A stretch of 11,192 nt of DNA from CAYSZB01 sp964435475 (GTDB lineage Bacteria; Chloroflexota; Anaerolineae; Anaerolineales; Anaerolineaceae), in assembly GCA_964435475.1 (NCBI GenBank), contig CAYSZB010000066.1, positions 1 through 11,192 on the forward strand. Direction: 5' to 3'. The notes below the pieces were generated by a model. It had not been told where the DNA came from and did not search any database. It saw only the letters and a list, made by a program, of their open reading frames with translations. How positions within the stretch are numbered: the stretch's first letter is position 1; every line of letters begins with the position of its first letter. Positions 6,380 to 11,192 of the stretch are shown here, one piece after another. The position numbers were made by a program, and so were the translations under genes.

Positions 6380-7776
6380 GAGGCATCCTCACGGGCTTTG
6401 TCCTGAAGTTCCAATTGCTGGCGGATGGTCGCATGCTTTTTGCGCGTCAGGGGATACCAGATCAACAGCGGCAGTGTCACCAGGATCACAAGCGCCGGGA
6501 TGGGGCCAAAGAAGAGACGAATGCCCAGCAGGGAACGGCTGGTCTGTTCGACGTTGGCCACATAGCCAAACCCGGTCAGCATCCAGCCAACACCGGAGAG
6601 CGCCAACGCCTCCGAGAACTTGGTAGCCAAGCCCCAGATGCCATAGTACATGCCGCTGTGGAACTCCCCGGTCTGCAGCCGGTCATGGTCCACGACATCC
6701 GCCACCATAGCCCAAGGAAAGATCCACTGCGAGCCAAACCCGATGCCAGCCAGCACGGCCAGGATATAGATCACCCAGGCCTGCTCCGGCTTCAAGAGGA
6801 ACGAAAAACCGACCGCAGCCGCCCCGATAAGCATGCCAATGGCATAGACCGGCCCCTTATCCAATTTTTCACTGAGTTTCTTCCAGAATGGCAATGAGGC
6901 AGTGACACAAACAAGCATTAAACCCATCACCAGGGAGATCTGCGAAGCCATCAACAGCTGGTATTCCAGGTAATAGGCCATCAGGGTCTTGACCAGCGCA
7001 AAGGACAGGTTGATCACAAAATAGGCCAGGCACAGGCGTTGGAAAGGCTTGTTGGAGAGGGTCGCCTTGAGGCTGCTCATGATGTTAGCCTTGGCTTTTA
7101 CCTCCTGCACCTTTCTTCTTTCCCGCAAACCCAGGGCTGAGATGATCAACACGCTGGCACAAATTGCGCCATAGAGGATGCCCACAAAACCCCAACCGGT
7201 CCTCTGCAGGGCAAAGAAACCGACGATCAGCGGGGTGAGCGCCACCCCCACCATGTAGGCCGGGACCGCCATGACCATACGGTAGGTGGTCAGGGCACTG
7301 CGTTCATCGTAATCATCAGTCAGTTCTGAGGTCATCGCGTAATAGGGCACGTTGGTCAGCGTCCACATGGTATCGAACAGGATGAAGGTCAGGGCGATCC
7401 ACAGGAAGGTCATCATACGGCTTGCCCCCTGCGGCACGAACCACAGCAGGGCAATGCTGATCCCCAGCGGAATGGCTCCAAAAAGCATGAAGACCCTCCG
7501 GCGGCCAATTTTGGCATTGCTGCGGTCGGTCAGCCAGCCGAAAAGCGGGTCATTAACCGCGTCCCAGAACTTCCCGATTAACAGGGCATTGCCTGCCAGG
7601 GCGGGCAGGATCAGGGCTGCATCGGTATAAAATTTCATTAAATAGAACTGCACGGCTGAATTGATGATCGCGTTACCCAGGTCACCAACCCCGTACAGGA
7701 ACTTGGTCCTGGTGGACAGCTTTTGTTTTTTCTCCACCTGGGATGGGGCTGCTTGATCACTTGCTACAGAATCCAT
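6376..7776 (-). CDS. GPH-family (MelB-like) sugar cation symporter
   Basis: Integral membrane transporter of the glycoside-pentoside-hexuronide:cation symporter family, expected to have 12 membrane helices. The family signature GKFWDAVNDPLFGWLTD starts at residue 68 of the chosen protein; D72 and D76 sit where MelB has its cation-binding D55 and D59. It is followed by the basic loop KIGRRR (89-94). Many hydrophobic segments follow, and the C terminus is charged and cytoplasmic-looking. I use the ATG at 7776 (466 aa) because a strong GGAGGTGA is placed 7 nt before it; an ATG at 7800 would put that site inside the gene. The gene starts 4 nt after the isomerase stop and overlaps the oxidoreductase start. 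The substrate is unknown; the neighbours suggest a polyol, cyclitol or its glycoside. Na+ or H+ coupling is likely from the family. Confidence 0.88.
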   Translation of the reverse strand: MDSVASDQAAPSQVEKKQKLSTRTKFLYGVGDLGNAIINSAVQFYLMKFYTDAALILPALAGNALLIGKFWDAVNDPLFGWLTDRSNAKIGRRRVFMLFGAIPLGISIALLWFVPQGASRMMTFLWIALTFILFDTMWTLTNVPYYAMTSELTDDYDERSALTTYRMVMAVPAYMVGVALTPLIVGFFALQRTGWGFVGILYGAICASVLIISALGLRERRKVQEVKAKANIMSSLKATLSNKPFQRLCLAYFVINLSFALVKTLMAYYLEYQLLMASQISLVMGLMLVCVTASLPFWKKLSEKLDKGPVYAIGMLIGAAAVGFSFLLKPEQAWVIYILAVLAGIGFGSQWIFPWAMVADVVDHDRLQTGEFHSGMYYGIWGLATKFSEALALSGVGWMLTGFGYVANVEQTSRSLLGIRLFFGPIPALVILVTLPLLIWYPLTRKKHATIRQQLELQDKAREDAS

Positions 7777-7780
7777 TTTT

Positions 7781-7788
7781 TCACCTCC
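7781..7788 (-). promoter_or_regulatory. ribosome binding site of the GPH symporter
   Basis: On the - strand GGAGGTGA is placed so that the GGAGG core (7784-7788) is 7 nt before the ATG at 7776. The site contains the TGA stop of the RpiB-like gene (7781-7783). It decides the transporter start and suggests that ribosomes finishing the isomerase help start the transporter. Confidence 0.8.
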
Positions 7789-8407
7789 ATGAACTGACAA
7801 CGGTTTTTAAGGCACTATCGGGCAGGTCATCAAACCCAAGCGCATCAAATATTCCCGGGAACGAAAGCGCATGGGTAGTTATCTCTTTGGGTAATTTCTG
7901 CAATATCTCATGCATCGGCAGATGGGATGCAGATGAGATCTGTTCCAGCGTCCTGCGGGAAGCCTGTTGGGATTGCTGGCGGTGGGCTGGGTATCCTACA
8001 CCGCTTTCCACGCTGAAAAGGGCGTCAAAGATCATCTTCAGGTTGACATCCGAGGCCCAGCCGTAGCCCTGGTTAAGCATTAGTGAAAGGCAATTGCCCC
8101 CGTTGATTTGTGTGAAGAGCCAGGCGTCCAGCGGGTTGGTGATGTGCCCGCAAAAGACCCTCGGGTACTGCATGACCGCGTTGAGGAAGCCCTGGCCGGT
8201 GCCACACCCTCCCACCACCAGGTCCGCCGCCCCCAGGTTGAGGAAAATGGCAGCCAGCAGGGATGTATGGATATAGGTCAACTCCGGTTGGGCAGCATTG
8301 CGTGTCATGCCGGCATTGAGCAGGGTGTAGCCTCGTCCTTCCAGGGCAGCCATGATGTCCGCATTACGGTCAGCAGCACTGGTTTCATTAATAATGGCAA
8401 TTCTCAT
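7781..8407 (-). CDS. RpiB/LacA/LacB-fold sugar isomerase, divergent
   Basis: Predicted aldose-ketose isomerase of 208 aa, longer than the roughly 150 aa of RpiB because of a C-terminal extension of about 60 residues. The core signature is present: VVGGCGTGQG (64-73), with C68 at the position of the catalytic cysteine, and INGGNCLSL (101-109) matching the HNDTNVL segment of RpiB. By eye, the residues that RpiB uses for phosphate and ring opening are altered: the N-terminal CDH is NET (7-9), the His of QHND is Ile101, and the distal RHQQR is HRQQS (142-146). This points to an unphosphorylated or open-chain substrate (inference). The ATG at 8407 is supported by AGGAG (8414-8418), 6 nt upstream; a longer in-frame start at 8479 would overlap the IolD-like gene. 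It lies 26 bp after the IolD-like gene and 4 bp before the transporter. Confidence 0.75.
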   Translation of the reverse strand: MRIAIINETSAADRNADIMAALEGRGYTLLNAGMTRNAAQPELTYIHTSLLAAIFLNLGAADLVVGGCGTGQGFLNAVMQYPRVFCGHITNPLDAWLFTQINGGNCLSLMLNQGYGWASDVNLKMIFDALFSVESGVGYPAHRQQSQQASRRTLEQISSASHLPMHEILQKLPKEITTHALSFPGIFDALGFDDLPDSALKTVVSSWR

Positions 8408-8433
8408 AAAACGCTCCTTGTCTTTTATTGCCT

Positions 8434-10305
8434 TCACAGGCCGATTTGGTGGCGAAGTCTCTGGGTATCCTCGACCCAATTACCCACATTCCAGCGACCG
8501 AAGACGCCCAGCCCACCCAGGGGATCTGGTCCATAATAGACCGGCAGGTGGATCACTGAAAGGCCAGGGTGGGCAAAAGCCCTGTCCAGGGCTGCATTCA
8601 GTTCAGCACCACAATATCCGCCGTGCAGCGCCAACGCCCCCGGCACACTTGCCGCCCACTGGACATAGTCGACTGGTTTGGTATGCCAGGTCGCAAACAT
8701 CTCCTTATACTGGTCTGCCTGCAGCCCGGATATCGCCGCCATGCGGTTATTGTCCAGGATCAGGATGCAACCCCTTGCCCCGTGCTCTGCCCCATCGATC
8801 AGCACCTGGGGGCACATGCAGAAAGAGCCGTCCCCGCTGAAAGCCAGGAAATATGGGGCCGAACCCACTGCCGCCGTCGCCAGGACTGCCGATGCAGCAA
8901 AACCCATGTAACTTGCACCGCTATCCGTGTAGGTGCGGTTGGGCTGCCTGTCTTCAGCCGCCTGGAAACCGTTGGCCTGTACATCGCCTGCATCAAAAAA
9001 ACTCCGTACTTCTTTGTCCCGTGCCCAATCCAGGGCGATCTTGATAGCTGCCGGCTGGGTCAGCACCTCCCTGCCCCACAGCTCATCGGGCAGGCATTGC
9101 CGGTCAAAGCGCAATTTCTTGTATGCCTCCCAGGCTGATTTTTGCTCTGTACAGGCCTCCAGCCAGGTTGAGGGCTGTTTTTGGGTCTTGGCGAGGTGCG
9201 TATTTAGAATCGCAATGGTCGCTTTGGCATCCCCCACCAGGGCCAGGGTGTCCTGGTAGTGCAGGGCATCAGCATACGATGCGTTGATGTTGATCACTTT
9301 TTTGACCCTGGGATACCCGGTGCGTGAACAGTCTGACTGGCAGACCGCCCGTGTCCCAATGGCGATTAACAGGTCTGCCTCTTCCATGGCATAATTGCCG
9401 CACAGGCTGCCCTTTGAACCACCCACCCCCATACAGCGTGGGTGATTATAGGGCAGCGTCCCTGTCCCCCTTGGCGTCAGCACACATACCCCATCCGACA
9501 GCTCCGCAAGCTGCAGGATCTCCTGGCCTGCTCCATGCCCGCCTCCGCCGATCTTGAGCAGGACGGATTTCGCTGTTCCGATCCATTGGGCAGCCTGCTG
9601 GTAATCCCCGGCAGCCGCCCCCAGCCTGGGGGGTTCACCCGCAGGCAGTTCACGCAGGTTGTATCCCGGCAGGAAGGCCGGCTGGATGTTCATCGGCAGG
9701 GTCAGGTAGAACGGGCCGGCCTGGTATGGGTGGTCCACCTGGTTCAGTCCGCGCCGCAAAGCCGTGGAAAGCGCCCAGGGATCCTGCAGGCAGTATGACG
9801 CACCAAAAGAATCCAGCATCTTTGGGAATTGCTGCTGCTGATGGCGGGGGATCTGCTGCATGTTGAAGCCTTCATCCTGGCTGGTCTCATCCCCGAAGAG
9901 GTACCACACCCCGATCCCGTTGGATGCCGGGACCAGAGAGGCGGCAAGCGCCTGGAGCGCCCCCGGCCCGATCGAGGTGACCACCGCCGAACGCACACCC
10001 AGCGCCCAGCGCAGGGCAGCGGCAGCGTGCGAGGCTTCGATCTCACTGCGCAGTCCAAAGACCTGCAGCAGCCCGGCCTGCTGGTAGACGCGCAGCACCT
10101 CGCCAATCTCAGTCGAGCCGTGGCCAAAGACAGTGAAATAGGTGCGCACTCCCTGCCTGAGCAGCCCCACAACGATCAATTCCGAAAGGGTGGCATCCAG
10201 GTATGCAGGCAGGTTTCCCTCAGCAATGGCACTTTCCAGGCTGCCGGACCTGGCGATGGCTGCGGCGTGGTTCATGCGGGCGGTTTGGATCTCCTGGTAA
10301 TTCAT
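8434..10305 (-). CDS. IolD-like thiamine-diphosphate enzyme (trihydroxycyclohexanedione hydrolase family)
   Basis: ThDP-dependent enzyme of the acetolactate synthase superfamily, closest from memory to IolD, which hydrolyses the ring of 3D-(3,5/4)-trihydroxycyclohexane-1,2-dione in inositol catabolism. It is 623 aa, slightly shorter than IolD. The PYR domain has FTVFGHGS (57-64) like the FGHGN of IolD, and E88 in SEIEASHAA as the activating glutamate. The central domain has VGDAKAT (357-363), shared with IolD. The PP domain has YMGFAASAVLA (466-476) and the cofactor motif GDGSFCM (491-497) to DNN (518-520). Against IolD the end of the PP domain looks shortened, and the NEQ of the NEQGMAHAA block is SEI, so a related but different substrate is possible. 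The ATG is 4 nt after AGGAGG (10310-10315), which overlaps the TGA of the IclR gene. Alternatives are another C-C lyase or synthase of the superfamily. Confidence 0.78.
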   Translation of the reverse strand: MNYQEIQTARMNHAAAIARSGSLESAIAEGNLPAYLDATLSELIVVGLLRQGVRTYFTVFGHGSTEIGEVLRVYQQAGLLQVFGLRSEIEASHAAAALRWALGVRSAVVTSIGPGALQALAASLVPASNGIGVWYLFGDETSQDEGFNMQQIPRHQQQQFPKMLDSFGASYCLQDPWALSTALRRGLNQVDHPYQAGPFYLTLPMNIQPAFLPGYNLRELPAGEPPRLGAAAGDYQQAAQWIGTAKSVLLKIGGGGHGAGQEILQLAELSDGVCVLTPRGTGTLPYNHPRCMGVGGSKGSLCGNYAMEEADLLIAIGTRAVCQSDCSRTGYPRVKKVININASYADALHYQDTLALVGDAKATIAILNTHLAKTQKQPSTWLEACTEQKSAWEAYKKLRFDRQCLPDELWGREVLTQPAAIKIALDWARDKEVRSFFDAGDVQANGFQAAEDRQPNRTYTDSGASYMGFAASAVLATAAVGSAPYFLAFSGDGSFCMCPQVLIDGAEHGARGCILILDNNRMAAISGLQADQYKEMFATWHTKPVDYVQWAASVPGALALHGGYCGAELNAALDRAFAHPGLSVIHLPVYYGPDPLGGLGVFGRWNVGNWVEDTQRLRHQIGL

Positions 10306-10309
10306 GTTT

Positions 10310-10315
10310 CCTCCT
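10310..10315 (-). promoter_or_regulatory. ribosome binding site of the IolD-like gene
   Basis: A perfect AGGAGG lies 4 nt before the ATG at 10305. It shares its first base with the regulator's TGA (10315-10317), so translation of the regulator and of the first enzyme is probably coupled. Confidence 0.75.
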
Positions 10316-11061
10316 CAGGTAGAATGCTTGAAATTCAAACGGTCGATCAACTGGCGGCAGATATCCACCACACGGGGTGCCAGTTCACTGATGCGCTCCT
10401 GGCTCAGCCTGGCTGCCGGACCGGAGATCCCCATGGCACCCACCAGCTTGCTGCGATAATCAAAAATCGGGGCCGCAATACAGCGCACGTTGCTATCAAA
10501 TTCCTGGTCATCCACCGCGAAACCCTGCTGCCGGACACGTCCCAGCTCAGCAGCCAGCACAGCGGGGTCAATGATCGTTCTGGGGGTATAAGGTTCGAGA
10601 GGTATGGGCAGCGGCAGGTCCGCAAATGTCAGCAGGACCTTACCCAGGGCGGTACAGTGTAGTGGGGCAAGCTGCCCGACCTCAACGTTCACCCGCAGCG
10701 ATGAGGGTGATTCTGCCTGGTCGATATAGAGCGCTTTGCCCCGCAGGTGGACCGCCAGGTGGGCACACTCGCCAGATTCAGCCACCAGCATCTGCAGGTA
10801 CGGTTTGGCTGCCTCGCGCAGAGGCAAACGGGTGATCACTTTGCGGCTCAGGCTGACCAGCATGGGTCCCAGACAGTATGAGCGTTCATCTGCAGCCTTT
10901 TCGACAAAACCGTGCTGTAGGAGGGTCTTCACCAGCCGCGAAGCTGTGGATTTATTGACCCCAAGTACGACCGCCAGTTCGCTAATGCTCAAGCTCGACT
11001 CATCCTGCGCTAATTTTTCCAGGATGGCCAGGCCGCGTGCTAGTGATTGGATCTCGCCCAT
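10315..11061 (-). CDS. IclR-family transcriptional regulator
   Basis: DNA-binding regulator, 248 aa, normal for the family. A winged helix-turn-helix occupies about residues 4-62 (SISELAVVLGVNKSTASRLV, 25-44). The ligand-binding IclR domain follows, with GQLAPLHCTALGKVLL (129-144) and GFAVDDQEFDSNVRCIAAPI (180-199), both typical. The ATG at 11061 is preferred because AGGTG lies 6 nt upstream (11068-11072). A GTG at 11070 is in frame but has no such site, and its first base lies inside that AGGTG. It is first in the operon, directly behind a strong promoter and a palindromic array, so it probably controls its own operon, most simply as a repressor released by a pathway compound (inference). 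The ligand cannot be read from sequence. Confidence 0.9.
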   Translation of the reverse strand: MGEIQSLARGLAILEKLAQDESSLSISELAVVLGVNKSTASRLVKTLLQHGFVEKAADERSYCLGPMLVSLSRKVITRLPLREAAKPYLQMLVAESGECAHLAVHLRGKALYIDQAESPSSLRVNVEVGQLAPLHCTALGKVLLTFADLPLPIPLEPYTPRTIIDPAVLAAELGRVRQQGFAVDDQEFDSNVRCIAAPIFDYRSKLVGAMGISGPAARLSQERISELAPRVVDICRQLIDRLNFKHST

Positions 11062-11078
11062 CGAATTCACCTAATCTG

Positions 11079-11103
11079 TTGCATATTATGCAATGCCGTT
11101 GCA
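11079..11103. promoter_or_regulatory. palindromic operator-like array upstream of the IclR gene
   Basis: A perfect 7-bp inverted repeat TTGCATA-T-TATGCAA occupies 11079-11093. A third half-site follows: TGCAA (11089-11093) and TTGCA (11099-11103) form a second inverted repeat with a 5-nt spacer. The array covers the predicted transcription start (about 11103) and the early leader, where a repressor would block initiation or early elongation. A dimer or tetramer of the adjacent IclR protein is the natural candidate binder. Confidence 0.6.
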
Positions 11104-11109
11104 CTATTT

Positions 11110-11139
11110 ATTATATATCTCATATAACTTCCTTGTCAA
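11110..11139 (-). promoter_or_regulatory. consensus sigma70 promoter of the iclR operon
   Basis: Read on the - strand, TTGACA (11139-11134) is followed after 18 nt by TATAAT (11115-11110). Both hexamers are exact. The predicted start is near 11103, about 42 nt before the regulator ATG. A promoter this strong would need tight control, which fits the array overlapping the start site. From 11140 to 11192 I see no gene. Confidence 0.75.
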
Positions 11140-11192
11140 CAGAGAAAAACAGCCCACGGAAGGTTAAGATATTGTAAAAGCCATGAGATAAG

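Noticed and set aside
7777..7800. Longer N terminus of the symporter from an ATG at 7800
   Set aside because: It would place the strong Shine-Dalgarno site inside the gene and overlap the isomerase; the start at 7776 is better placed.
8408..8479. Longer N terminus of the RpiB-like protein from an ATG at 8479
   Set aside because: The extra 24 residues overlap the IolD-like C terminus, and a good AGGAG site directly precedes the ATG at 8407, where the first beta strand MRIAII starts.
8569..9138. 189-aa + strand frame opposite the IolD-like gene
   Set aside because: Shadow of a clear ThDP-enzyme coding frame, with scattered Cys, Pro and Arg and no domain.
9829..10662. 277-aa + strand frame across the IolD-like/IclR junction
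   Set aside because: It spans two real genes and their RBS on the other strand and has no recognisable fold; treated as chance.
11062..11070. GTG start of the IclR gene at 11070
   Set aside because: No ribosome binding site lies upstream of it, whereas AGGTG at 11068-11072 is ideally spaced for the ATG at 11061.
1..11192. CRISPR arrays, tRNA or rRNA genes, insertion sequences, prophage genes
   Set aside because: No regularly spaced repeats, no RNA gene signature, no transposase or integrase and no terminal inverted repeats were seen on either strand.

Overview
The window holds two compact operons that run towards each other and meet at overlapping stop codons. The left half, on the + strand, is a pyrimidine operon: pyrC, pyrB, a pyrF-pyrE fusion, pyrD and pyrK. 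It encodes every step from carbamoyl phosphate to UMP. Carbamoyl phosphate synthase, pyrR and a uracil transporter are not in the window. The right half, on the - strand, is a catabolic-looking operon: an IclR-family regulator, an IolD-like ThDP enzyme, an RpiB/LacA-fold isomerase, a GPH-type sugar symporter and a Gfo/Idh/MocA oxidoreductase.

The organism is a bacterium of moderate to fairly high GC with good Shine-Dalgarno sites and sigma70-type promoters. The NAD-linked class 1B dihydroorotate dehydrogenase (PyrD plus the Fe-S/flavin subunit PyrK) suits an anaerobe or facultative anaerobe. The fused OMP decarboxylase-OPRT and the CAD-like PyrC and PyrB suggest Chloroflexota (Anaerolineae-like). 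That placement is an inference from gene content, not shown by a marker gene.

Layout: 1-133 is an AT-rich leader with a near-consensus promoter and a predicted 5' UTR of about 27 nt. 134-5312 is the pyr operon. Its later genes overlap by 4 bp or are 15 bp apart. The only sizeable gap (51 bp, pyrC-pyrB) carries a terminator-like hairpin with a T-run. 5309-11061 is the - strand operon, with gene gaps of 9, 26, 4 and -4 bp. 11062-11192 holds its promoter, with exact -35 and -10 hexamers, and a palindromic operator-like array over the expected start of transcription.

How the genes work together: PyrB makes carbamoyl aspartate, PyrC closes the ring, PyrDK oxidises dihydroorotate with NAD+, and the PyrF-PyrE protein adds ribose phosphate (PyrE half) and decarboxylates OMP (PyrF half). 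On the other strand the symporter probably imports a polyol, cyclitol or glycoside. The oxidoreductase would oxidise it, the IolD-like enzyme would cleave a cyclic diketone or related C-C bond, and the RpiB-like enzyme would isomerise the product. This resembles part of inositol catabolism, but iolB, iolC, iolE and iolJ are not in the window. The isomerase has also lost residues that ribose-5-phosphate isomerases use, so the true substrate is open and this is the likeliest undescribed system here. A second notable point is that PyrC and PyrB look more like the DHO and ATC domains of animal CAD than like the enterobacterial enzymes, and they sit in the same order as in CAD.
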